NCBI GenBank assembly: GCA_937890045.1
Contig: CALBXV010000081.1
Location: 1 to 5,773, forward strand
DNA: 5,773 bases
From: an uncultured archaeon
Lineage (GTDB): Archaea; Thermoproteota; Nitrososphaeria; Nitrososphaerales; CALBXV01
Direction of reading: 5' to 3'
Below the pieces are notes generated by a model. It did no database searches. It saw nothing but the letters and a program-made list of their open reading frames with translations, and was not told where the DNA came from. The position numbers and the translations under genes were made by a program. Positions 1 to 5,773 of this stretch are shown here, one piece after another. Positions within the stretch are counted from its first letter, which is position 1; the number at the start of each line of letters is the position of its first letter.

Positions 1-1
1 T

Positions 2-52
2 GCTAGAAGAACCGGACCATCAAAGGGAAGAGCAAAAAGAAAAAGAGTTTAG
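2..52 (+). CDS. rpl2: 50S ribosomal protein uL2 (L2), C-terminal end only
   Basis: Only the last 16 codons and the TAG stop are present; the gene begins left of the window. The peptide reads ARRTGPSKGRAKRKRV. An ARRTG motif followed by a basic tail is how archaeal uL2 normally ends. uL2 binds 23S rRNA near the peptidyl transferase centre of the large subunit. Position supports the call: in archaea rpl2 lies directly upstream of rps19 in the S10 ribosomal cluster, and rps19 starts 52 bp downstream here. A second frame (bases 3-92) is also open but gives a peptide without a recognisable family, so I prefer the uL2 frame. Certainty is limited by the short length. Confidence 0.75.
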   Translation, partial: ARRTGPSKGRAKRKRV

Positions 53-73
53 AGCTAAGATTAATATATGTTA

Positions 74-90
74 CGAAATAAAAATAATAT
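74..90 (+). promoter_or_regulatory. possible BRE/TATA promoter for rps19, giving a leaderless mRNA
   Basis: The rpl2-rps19 spacer contains CGAAAT followed by an A/T-only stretch (TAAAAATAATAT). It resembles an archaeal BRE plus TATA box and is centred about 25 bp upstream of the rps19 ATG. At the usual archaeal TATA-to-start distance, transcription would begin at or next to the ATG, which fits the lack of a Shine-Dalgarno sequence before rps19. The whole spacer is A/T-rich, so chance is a serious alternative, and rps19 may simply be cotranscribed with rpl2. Confidence 0.3.
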
Positions 91-104
91 AAGTTGGTTA
101 AATA

Positions 105-500
105 ATGGCTAAGGATTTTAAATATCGTGGATATAATTTAGAACAATTACAAAATATGCCATTAGAAGAATTTATAACATTATTACCTACAAGACAAAGA
201 CGAACATTAAATAGAGGTATATCAGATGAGAAGAGAAAATTGTTAGAAGATTTAAGACGAAATAGTGGTTCAGATAATCAATTAAAAATTAGAACACACG
301 CTAGAGACATGATTATTTTGCCATATATGATAGGTTTAACAGTTGAAGTATACAATGGAAAAGAATATTTGCCTTTAGAAATGAAAATAGGAATGCTAGG
401 ACATTATTTAGGAGAGTATATTCATACACATAAACGAGTGAGTCACGGAACACCAGGAATTGGCTCATCAAAATCGAGTTTATATGTTCCATTGAAATAA
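105..500 (+). CDS. rps19: 30S ribosomal protein uS19 (S19), archaeal type
   Basis: uS19 sits in the head of the small ribosomal subunit, where it partners with uS13 and contacts 16S rRNA and the A-site finger of the large subunit. The 131-residue product is full length for the archaeal family. Its landmarks are an N-terminal YRGYNLEQL stretch (7-15), RQRR (30-33), IRTHARDMIILP (62-73), NGKEY (84-88), GHYLGEY (99-105) and the diagnostic C-terminus HGTPGIGSSKSSLYVPLK (114-131). The ATG at 105 gives the expected N-terminus. No in-frame start lies close upstream, and no convincing Shine-Dalgarno sequence precedes it. It follows rpl2 in the archaeal S10-cluster order. The next expected gene, rpl22, is absent; the stop codon at 498-500 abuts the stop of the convergent GluRS gene. 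Confidence 0.97.
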   Translation: MAKDFKYRGYNLEQLQNMPLEEFITLLPTRQRRTLNRGISDEKRKLLEDLRRNSGSDNQLKIRTHARDMIILPYMIGLTVEVYNGKEYLPLEMKIGMLGHYLGEYIHTHKRVSHGTPGIGSSKSSLYVPLK

Positions 501-2222
501 TTATTTATGAATATATATAATATTATTATTGCCATCTATACGACAAAAACCAAATCTTACTAACTGTATAATTTCGTTTTGATTAAGCGTCTCAACCTCT
601 TTTTCAACAAAACATGGAATTGTTTCAAGACTAGATGTATTATAAACACCGTTTTTAAATAGAGAGTGTGGAATAAGAATATTGAATTTAACATAATCAT
701 TTGTAACCCATTGGATTTTAGGAATTTTATTAATAATTTCATCACTGTGAAAAACAGAGATTATTCGATTATCATTAAATTCTAGTATTTTAATATTATA
801 AAGATTTAATAATCGTAGTAGGTTATTAGGTTGAACATATTTTAGATCATTTTTAGATATCCAATACTTACCATTTGTATTAATAGTACGAGAACCCAAA
901 TTTTGTTTAGGATGATTTTGAATATTAACAGATTTTTTTGGGTCATTAGTAACTATTAATTCAATAGGATTAAAAACAGAAAAATATCTTTTTGATAAAG
1001 GATCAATAATTTTCCTATTAAAACTTTCAAGAATATCCCATGTTGGTTTAGATTCTGTTTTAGTTACGCCCATACTAAAAATAAAATCTTTAATAGCTTG
1101 AGGATTAATACCTTTACGCTCTAATCCAAGTAAAGTAGGAAGTCTAGGATCATTCCATCCTTCAACTTGATTTTGATCAATTAATTGTAAAAGTTTTCTT
1201 TTTGAAACAGGCGTGTCTAGAATTTCTAATCTTGAAAATTCAATCATATTTGGTTGTCGAAGTTCAAGAATTTTTAGAATTTCGAAATATAGTATCTGAC
1301 GTAATTCATATTCTTTAGTTCTCATAGCATGTGTTATCTCATCAGTACTATCTTCAATTGATACAGAGAAATCATATGTAGGCCACACTCGATAACGATC
1401 ACCTGTTAAAGGATGAGTCGCTTCAATAATTCTAAATAGAGTAGGATCTCTCATTACTTTGTTATCGTCACTCATATTGCCTTTAAATCTAAGTATTGAT
1501 TCATTTGGTTTATATTGACTCTCCATTTTTTCCCATTCTTCAATTTGATATTGCTCATCGTTTTTTAATCTACAACCACATGGTTTTGCTTTAGATCTAT
1601 TAGACCGTACAGTAGAGATTTCACATTTACAGACATAAGCAAATCCTTTTTCTATTAATTTTTTAGCGTATTTATAAAGTAAATCCATATCATCTGAAGT
1701 ATTTTTTATACGATCAGGTTTAATTGATAACCAGTCTAGACCATCTTTTATAGCATCATAATACTCAATTTTTTCTTGGACGGGATTTGTATCATCAAAT
1801 CTTAATATAAATTTACCATCATATCTACGAGCATATGTTTCGTTAATTATAACAGCTTTAGCATGACCTATATGAAGATAGCCATTAGGTTCAGGTGGAA
1901 ATCTAGTAACAACTTGACCTTTACTTGCATTATCAAGATCAGGAAAAGCATGTTTAGTTTCTTTCTCAACATTATTTTTTACAGGTTTATAATCAAGATT
2001 ATTAAGTAACGCAGATTGTTCTTCAATATTTAAGTTATTAATTTCATTAATAATTTTATGAATTATTTGAGACAGAGATTTAATTTGATCTTTAAATTTT
2101 GGATTCTCAGAAATAATTTTTCCAAGAACAGAAGAAAATTGTGCTTTACCGTTATAAGATAAAGCATTTTGAACAATATAGTACTTGAATAGTAATAAAT
2201 CGTTTTTTGAAATATCAGACAT
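501..2222 (-). CDS. gltX: glutamyl-tRNA synthetase, archaeal GlnRS-like class I type
   Basis: This enzyme charges tRNA with glutamate using ATP in the cytosol; archaeal members are commonly non-discriminating and also charge tRNA-Gln for later amidation. The 573-residue length fits the family. Residues 1-100 form an N-terminal, probably helical appendix. The catalytic Rossmann domain starts at TRFPPEPNGYLHIGH (106-120, HIGH motif), with RFDDTNP (141-147). Cysteines C198, C200, C215 and C217 form a CxC...CxC pair that could bind zinc. WPTYDF (280-285) and VSKRK (339-343, KMSKS-type loop) complete the active site; beta-barrel anticodon-binding domains follow. THAMRTKEY (297-305) has Ala, Arg and Tyr where E. 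coli GlnRS has S227, C229 and F233, and M326 replaces Q255. These are GluRS-like states, so GlnRS is the less likely reading. The gene is last in the minus-strand operon, 28 bp after the prenyl synthase, and ends directly against rps19. No Shine-Dalgarno sequence precedes the ATG. Confidence 0.93.
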   Translation of the reverse strand: MSDISKNDLLLFKYYIVQNALSYNGKAQFSSVLGKIISENPKFKDQIKSLSQIIHKIINEINNLNIEEQSALLNNLDYKPVKNNVEKETKHAFPDLDNASKGQVVTRFPPEPNGYLHIGHAKAVIINETYARRYDGKFILRFDDTNPVQEKIEYYDAIKDGLDWLSIKPDRIKNTSDDMDLLYKYAKKLIEKGFAYVCKCEISTVRSNRSKAKPCGCRLKNDEQYQIEEWEKMESQYKPNESILRFKGNMSDDNKVMRDPTLFRIIEATHPLTGDRYRVWPTYDFSVSIEDSTDEITHAMRTKEYELRQILYFEILKILELRQPNMIEFSRLEILDTPVSKRKLLQLIDQNQVEGWNDPRLPTLLGLERKGINPQAIKDFIFSMGVTKTESKPTWDILESFNRKIIDPLSKRYFSVFNPIELIVTNDPKKSVNIQNHPKQNLGSRTINTNGKYWISKNDLKYVQPNNLLRLLNLYNIKILEFNDNRIISVFHSDEIINKIPKIQWVTNDYVKFNILIPHSLFKNGVYNTSSLETIPCFVEKEVETLNQNEIIQLVRFGFCRIDGNNNIIYIHK

Positions 2223-2248
2223 AATATTCAGTTGGAAAGGATGTCAAT

Positions 2249-2264
2249 AATCATATATTTCTTT
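2249..2264 (-). promoter_or_regulatory. possible TATA-type promoter for gltX inside the end of the prenyl synthase gene
   Basis: Read on the minus strand, AAAAGAAATATATGAT resembles an A-rich BRE followed by a TATA box. It overlaps the last codons and stop of the prenyl synthase. Its centre is about 33 bp upstream of the gltX ATG, which would leave a leader of roughly 5-10 nt. It would explain why gltX, unlike fni and ipk, has a gap before it and no Shine-Dalgarno sequence. The A/T-rich background makes such matches common, and part of the sequence is coding. Confidence 0.25.
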
Positions 2265-3246
2265 TAATGAGAAAATCAGTTAAGTTAATTAATGATGAAT
2301 ATGATTCAGCATCTCTATATTTGTCAAGAGAATCCATAGCATTTTGAGTATATATTTGAGCTTTTTCTCGTACAATATCAGCTACACCAGTATTAGAAAT
2401 AACATTTACAGCATCAATTATTTGATTAGCGGAAGCTTGTTTTTTACCAAATATTTTTAACACTAAATTTTTTTGTTCAGAATTCATGGAATCAAGAGCT
2501 AGAGAAATCATGTAAGTTTTTTTTCCTTGAACAATATCTTCACCTACAGGTTTACCAGTAACATTTTTTTTTCCAACAACGCCAATAACATCATCAATCA
2601 TTTGAAAAGCAATACCAAAATTTTTTCCAAAATTAGTTAATGATTTTTCATCATTAGAAGTTCCATTTCCAGCAATACATCCAATTTTACATGATGCTTC
2701 AAATAAAGCAGCAGTTTTCTTTGAGATCATATTAAAATAACTTTCCGGTTTTCTAAATTGTGTTTCATTTGACATAATTAAATCATCAGACTGACCATTG
2801 CATATTGTTATTGATGCGGCAGATAATACATTTATAATTTTTAATATTCTATTAACATTAAAATTAAGTAATTTCGAATTATTACTAATATGAGAAAAAG
2901 CAATAGCGAATAAAATATCTCCAGAAAGAATAGTGATTGGAATGCCATAAATAGAATGAGCAGTTGGCACTCCATGTCTAGTTAAATCATTATCCATTAT
3001 ATCATCATGTAATAATGTAAAATTATGTATTAGTTCACAAGATGTTGCAATAGGTAGAATATTTTGAATATTATCATCAAATAATTCAAATGTTTTACAA
3101 GTTAAAAATGGTCTTATTCGTTTACCGCCAGAATTTAATAAATGAAAAGAAGCTTTAGATAAATTATCTGATTCAATAGTTATATTTGAAGCAATATAAT
3201 TATTAAACAAATCAGCAAATTCTTTTAATTCATCAATAATATTCAT
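2251..3246 (-). CDS. idsA: short-chain isoprenyl diphosphate synthase, probably geranylgeranyl diphosphate synthase
   Basis: This trans-type prenyltransferase adds IPP units to an allylic primer, probably up to C20 GGPP for archaeal ether lipids. The 331-residue product is full length. It contains GGKRIRP (40-46, IPP binding), the first aspartate-rich motif DDIMD (81-85) with N86-D87, KTAALFE-type helix residues (177-183), the second aspartate-rich motif as FQMIDDVIG (214-222), and GKPVGEDI...GKKT (231-244). The second motif is DDxxG rather than DDxxD, a form I recall in crenarchaeal GGPP synthases. The fifth residue before DDIMD is F76, matching F77 of Sulfolobus acidocaldarius GGPP synthase and supporting a C20 limit, though chain length is not certain from sequence. 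The usual RRG after the first motif reads R90-H91-G92. The ATG overlaps the stop of the upstream isomerase as ATGA; a weak Shine-Dalgarno-like GATGATC lies 4 nt before it. Confidence 0.93.
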   Translation of the reverse strand: MNIIDELKEFADLFNNYIASNITIESDNLSKASFHLLNSGGKRIRPFLTCKTFELFDDNIQNILPIATSCELIHNFTLLHDDIMDNDLTRHGVPTAHSIYGIPITILSGDILFAIAFSHISNNSKLLNFNVNRILKIINVLSAASITICNGQSDDLIMSNETQFRKPESYFNMISKKTAALFEASCKIGCIAGNGTSNDEKSLTNFGKNFGIAFQMIDDVIGVVGKKNVTGKPVGEDIVQGKKTYMISLALDSMNSEQKNLVLKIFGKKQASANQIIDAVNVISNTGVADIVREKAQIYTQNAMDSLDKYRDAESYSSLINLTDFLIKRNI

Positions 3247-4322
3247 GATAGATCATCTAATGCTTTTTTCCAATTAAATAATGGTCCACTAAGAACATAT
3301 CTAGTATTTTGTAGTTTTTCAATAGTATCAGCACCTACAAGAAACATAGTAGATTTAAGAACATGATTAATCATAGTAATGAAATTATAAAGTGAATTTT
3401 TGGATATCAGAGCATGTTTAAGAAAAGGAGAAGCCATAGCACACATATTAGCTCCTAAAGCAATTGATTTAGCTACATCAAGACCATTACGTATTCCTCC
3501 AGAAGATATAACGGGCAGATCAACATTATTAATCACTTCTAGTAAACTAGCCGCAGTAGGTATACCCCAATCCCAAAACAGATCACCTAATTCATATTTC
3601 AACGAGTTTTTTTGTTGTCGAGCTCGAATTCCTTCAACTCCAGCCCAACTAGTACCACCAACACCAGCTACATCAATAGATTTAACACCTGCAAGTTTTA
3701 ATCTAACAGCAACTTCTTTTGATATACCGGCACCTACTTCTTTAACAATAACGGGAACACTAAGTTTTTTACTAAATTCTTCAATTTTTAGTAGTACACC
3801 TTCATAATTATAATCTCCTTCAGGTTGGACAAGTTCTTGTAAAGGATTCAAATGAATTGTTAGAGCATTAGCTTTGATCATTTTAATGCAATTCTCAGCA
3901 TCTTTTAGAGTTAGTTCTTTAGCTAATTGCGCTCCACCAATGTTTGCAATAAGAAATATAGATTTGGTAGATTCTCTAGCTATAGAATAAGTTTTTGCAA
4001 GGTCTTTTAGCAATAATCCAGCTCTTTGACTACCTAAACCCATTGGTATATTGAATTTTTCAGCTGCAAGAGATAGAACATGATTTATTTTTTTAGCTGT
4101 TTGAGAACCTCCAGTCATACTTCCAATAATTAAAGGCATAGAAAATTCTTTATCTAGAAATTTAGTTTTAGTATTTATTTTATTGAAATCAAGTTCAGGT
4201 AGAGCATTATGAATCAAATGAACATATTCAAGATATGTTGAAATAAGTTTCGATTCAACATTTTCTTTAGAAACAATATTAATTCCATCATCTTTTCTAC
4301 TACTTATATCATTTTTACTCAT
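3243..4322 (-). CDS. fni: type 2 isopentenyl-diphosphate delta-isomerase (FMN- and NAD(P)H-dependent)
   Basis: This cytosolic TIM-barrel flavoprotein interconverts IPP and DMAPP, supplying the primer for the prenyl synthase encoded next. The 359-residue product is full length. Visible motifs are SRKDDGI (8-14, substrate-binding N-terminal segment), SMTGG (68-72), GLGSQR (95-100), ANIGG (126-130), HLNPLQE...QPEGD (157-170) with the likely catalytic Q162 and metal ligand E163, VKEVGAGIS (193-201), the FMN-phosphate loop GVGGTSW (220-226) and SSGGIRNG (273-280). The N-terminal motif normally reads RKxxH; here the His position is G13, encoded by GGA. All other signature blocks are present, so I expect an active enzyme. 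It shares ATGA overlaps with ipk upstream and the prenyl synthase downstream, which implies coupled translation. A good Shine-Dalgarno sequence lies just upstream of its ATG. Confidence 0.95.
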   Translation of the reverse strand: MSKNDISSRKDDGINIVSKENVESKLISTYLEYVHLIHNALPELDFNKINTKTKFLDKEFSMPLIIGSMTGGSQTAKKINHVLSLAAEKFNIPMGLGSQRAGLLLKDLAKTYSIARESTKSIFLIANIGGAQLAKELTLKDAENCIKMIKANALTIHLNPLQELVQPEGDYNYEGVLLKIEEFSKKLSVPVIVKEVGAGISKEVAVRLKLAGVKSIDVAGVGGTSWAGVEGIRARQQKNSLKYELGDLFWDWGIPTAASLLEVINNVDLPVISSGGIRNGLDVAKSIALGANMCAMASPFLKHALISKNSLYNFITMINHVLKSTMFLVGADTIEKLQNTRYVLSGPLFNWKKALDDLS

Positions 4323-5089
4323 TTCTTTCCCTCAATAATTGTTCCTTTAAAATTATTTCCTAATAAGGCTTTTACAACTCGATCAAATTTAAAGCCATTT
4401 ACAAACGATACATCAATACCGTTTTTAGCTAGAATAATAGATTCTTGTAATTTAGTATTTATTCCACCTGTAACATCTATTTTATTCACATCGAATTTTT
4501 TCAATATTTTATTTTCAAAATTAAGTTTTGAAACTAGATTATCTGAATTAAAATCAGGATAATAGAATCCATCAACATTCATAAGGAACACCGCTCTTAT
4601 AGGATTGATATTTACTCCTATCAATTTCATAATTTTATCTCCAGATAATATTTTATAACCATCTTTTGAGATAATTACATCACCAAAAGTAATTGGAGTA
4701 ATACCTTGTTTTAGAGCGTACATCAAAGTATTTTTAGTATCATTAGTTAACTTGTCATTTACAAACATGTTAATAGGAGCCATTGGATAAGAAGGGACAT
4801 TATATTTAATAAACGAATCAACAACAAAACTGTTTAGTTTATTCATATAATATTTAGTTAACATTACTCCGGTATTAGATAATGAAGAAGATCTATCAGA
4901 TAACCCATATTTATTTGCGTAATAATGACCAAACGAACCTCCCCCATGAACTACAATCATAGGAGTAGATATTTGTTTGAATATTTTTATTAGACTATCA
5001 ATAACTTTAAAATTAGCTTTAAGAGGTTTATCTTTGAAAGTTATTAGAGAACCTCCCAATTTAACTAATATTACATCTATTTTTTCCAT
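4319..5089 (-). CDS. ipk: isopentenyl phosphate kinase
   Basis: IPK phosphorylates isopentenyl phosphate with ATP to give IPP. It is the defining last step of archaeal mevalonate routes that pass through isopentenyl phosphate instead of mevalonate diphosphate. The 256-residue product is full length for this amino-acid-kinase-fold family. It has VKLGGSLIT (9-17, ATP phosphate binding), VVHGGGSFGHYY (46-57) with H55 in the place of the IPK-specific catalytic histidine, TFGDV (134-138), LSGDKIM (148-154), NVDGFY (171-176) and DVTGGI...K213 (205-213) near the nucleotide site. The histidine after GGGSFG separates IPK from glutamate and aspartate kinases. The ATG overlaps the end of mvk by 13 bp, is preceded by an AGGTG site, and no other nearby start would keep the K10-LGGS motif in a normal position. 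Its end overlaps fni as ATGA. Confidence 0.95.
   Translation of the reverse strand: MEKIDVILVKLGGSLITFKDKPLKANFKVIDSLIKIFKQISTPMIVVHGGGSFGHYYANKYGLSDRSSSLSNTGVMLTKYYMNKLNSFVVDSFIKYNVPSYPMAPINMFVNDKLTNDTKNTLMYALKQGITPITFGDVIISKDGYKILSGDKIMKLIGVNINPIRAVFLMNVDGFYYPDFNSDNLVSKLNFENKILKKFDVNKIDVTGGINTKLQESIILAKNGIDVSFVNGFKFDRVVKALLGNNFKGTIIEGKK
4329..4333 (-). promoter_or_regulatory. Shine-Dalgarno site for fni, inside the ipk coding end
   Basis: On the minus strand GAGGG is followed by six bases and then the fni ATG. GAGG pairs with the conserved CCUC at the 3' end of 16S rRNA. It lies within the last codons of ipk (Glu-Gly-Lys-Lys), so reinitiation at the ATGA overlap has its own ribosome-binding site. 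It supports the chosen fni start. Confidence 0.6.
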
Positions 5090-5773
5090 AAATCTACACC
5101 TTTAACAGGTAATTTAACTAAAAAGGCATTATAACCTAGCTTTTTAACATTATTTATAATTTTATTAGAATATCTAGTAGGAGCTAAAGCTATTATTGCA
5201 CCTCCACCTCCACTACCAGTAAGTTTAGCAGCTTGCGCTCCAAATCTAAGTAACATAGTTATCAAATAATCAAGTTTATTATTAGATACACCAACATAAT
5301 TTAAAGCAGTTTGATGAAAATTCATAACTGAGCCAAGTGAATCATAATTTTGATTTTTAATACTTGAAGCTGCAAATTGTGAGAAAAGAGAAGAAGATTT
5401 AACTAGCAAATCAAATATCTTTGGATTTCTATTTTTAGTTTCATGAACTTTTTTAATCATACTATATGTATCAGATTGTATACCGCTTAATACTACAATG
5501 AATTCAAGTTTATTTATTTCTACATTAATTATATCTTTTCCTTTTTTAAAAAGAAACGCCCCACCTTTTATAGGCACAGTAATATCAATACCTGATGGAT
5601 TACCATGTATAATTTTTTCAGATATCATAGAGAATTTAAATAATTCGTCATCATTTAGTACATGTCCAAGAGCAGTAGTTGCAGAATTAATAAGAGCAAC
5701 GGATACTGAACCAGATGAACCTAGTCCAGACATATAAGGAATATCAGAATCAATAGTAATTTTTAAATTTCTA
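5077..5773 (-). CDS. mvk: mevalonate kinase (GHMP kinase family), 5' end outside the window
   Basis: Mevalonate kinase phosphorylates mevalonate to mevalonate 5-phosphate in the cytosol, at the head of this gene set. The frame is open to the window edge, so 231 residues are visible and roughly 80-100 N-terminal residues are missing compared with typical archaeal enzymes of about 310-330. I read through the ATG at 5733 because the codons before it encode ITIDSDIPY, the strand that normally leads into the GHMP glycine-rich loop GLGSSGSVSV. Counting from that internal Met as 1, HGNPSGID is at 43-50 with the likely catalytic aspartate D50, and the C-terminal GHMP motif KLTGSGGGG is at 170-178. 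The loop reads PYMSGLGSSGS rather than the commoner PxGAGLGSSAA, and Asn after the catalytic Asp is replaced by Ile. Another GHMP kinase acting on mevalonate derivatives cannot be excluded, but the operon context and C-terminus favour mevalonate kinase. The TAG stop lies inside ipk. Confidence 0.87.
   Translation of the reverse strand, partial: RNLKITIDSDIPYMSGLGSSGSVSVALINSATTALGHVLNDDELFKFSMISEKIIHGNPSGIDITVPIKGGAFLFKKGKDIINVEINKLEFIVVLSGIQSDTYSMIKKVHETKNRNPKIFDLLVKSSSLFSQFAASSIKNQNYDSLGSVMNFHQTALNYVGVSNNKLDYLITMLLRFGAQAAKLTGSGGGGAIIALAPTRYSNKIINNVKKLGYNAFLVKLPVKGVDLWKK
5097..5101 (-). promoter_or_regulatory. Shine-Dalgarno site for ipk, inside the mvk coding end
   Basis: On the minus strand AGGTG is followed by seven bases and then the ipk ATG. 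It matches part of the archaeal consensus GGAGGTGATC, complementary to the 16S rRNA 3' end. It lies in the last codons of the mevalonate kinase gene (the Lys-Gly-Val-Asp stretch) and supports the ipk start at 5089. Confidence 0.6.

Noticed and set aside
3..92. Open frame on the plus strand at the left edge, overlapping the uL2 tail in another frame
   Set aside because: Its acidic/basic low-complexity peptide has no family resemblance, while the overlapping frame gives a typical uL2 C-terminus in the expected position before rps19.
509..531. AT-repeat-like tract (ATATATATAATATTATTATT) that could be a repeat or terminator
   Set aside because: It encodes the Asn/Ile/Tyr-rich C-terminus of GluRS and fits the base composition; it has no clear U-tract or stem.
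560..745. 61-codon minus-strand open frame inside gltX
   Set aside because: It is an out-of-frame overlap within the C-terminal domain of gltX, biased to Leu, Lys and Ile as expected from A/T-rich sequence.
3400..3807. 135-codon plus-strand open frame antisense to fni
   Set aside because: It lies fully inside a well-supported gene on the other strand and its product has no recognisable motif; it is a shadow of fni.
5731..5733. ATG as the true start of the mevalonate kinase gene
   Set aside because: The frame stays open to the window edge and encodes the conserved strand before the glycine-rich loop, so this Met is internal.
5498..5737. 79-codon plus-strand open frame antisense to mvk
   Set aside because: It is fully antisense to conserved GHMP kinase motifs and has no recognisable product.
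1..5773. tRNA, rRNA, CRISPR array, insertion sequence or novel defence or mobile system
   Set aside because: No cloverleaf-like sequence, regular repeats, terminal inverted repeats or unexplained genes were seen; coding sequence of known families fills almost the whole window.

Overview
The window looks like a low-GC archaeal chromosome (roughly 70% A+T by eye). The evidence is an archaeal-type uS19, a GlnRS-like archaeal/eukaryotic-type glutamyl-tRNA synthetase, and the isoprenoid set of mevalonate kinase, isopentenyl phosphate kinase (IPK), FMN-dependent type 2 IPP isomerase and a short-chain prenyl synthase resembling Sulfolobus GGPP synthase. A member of the Nitrososphaerota (Thaumarchaeota) is my best guess. 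That assignment rests on general resemblance and base composition, not on a search.

Layout: the plus strand carries the last 16 codons of ribosomal protein uL2 (2-52), a 52-bp spacer with a possible TATA-type promoter, and a complete rps19 (105-500). From base 501 to the right edge everything is on the minus strand. Read in the direction of transcription the order is mevalonate kinase (5' end cut by the window edge), IPK, type 2 IPP isomerase, polyprenyl synthase, GluRS. The four isoprenoid genes are chained by overlaps: 13 bp for mvk/ipk, and ATGA 4-bp overlaps for ipk/fni and fni/idsA. gltX follows after 28 bp and ends base-to-base against rps19.

Together the four isoprenoid genes phosphorylate mevalonate, make IPP from isopentenyl phosphate, interconvert IPP and DMAPP, and condense them to a long prenyl diphosphate (probably C20) for archaeal ether lipids. 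IPK implies a route through isopentenyl phosphate. The enzymes between mevalonate 5-phosphate and isopentenyl phosphate are not in this window. The GluRS carries residues of glutamate rather than glutamine specificity.

I see no mobile element, CRISPR array, tRNA, rRNA or novel system. The points worth a second look are a glycine where the isomerase family normally has a histidine, RHG instead of RRG in the prenyl synthase, the break of the ribosomal cluster after rps19, and the zero-spacer convergent junction. Every gap between genes is under 55 bp.
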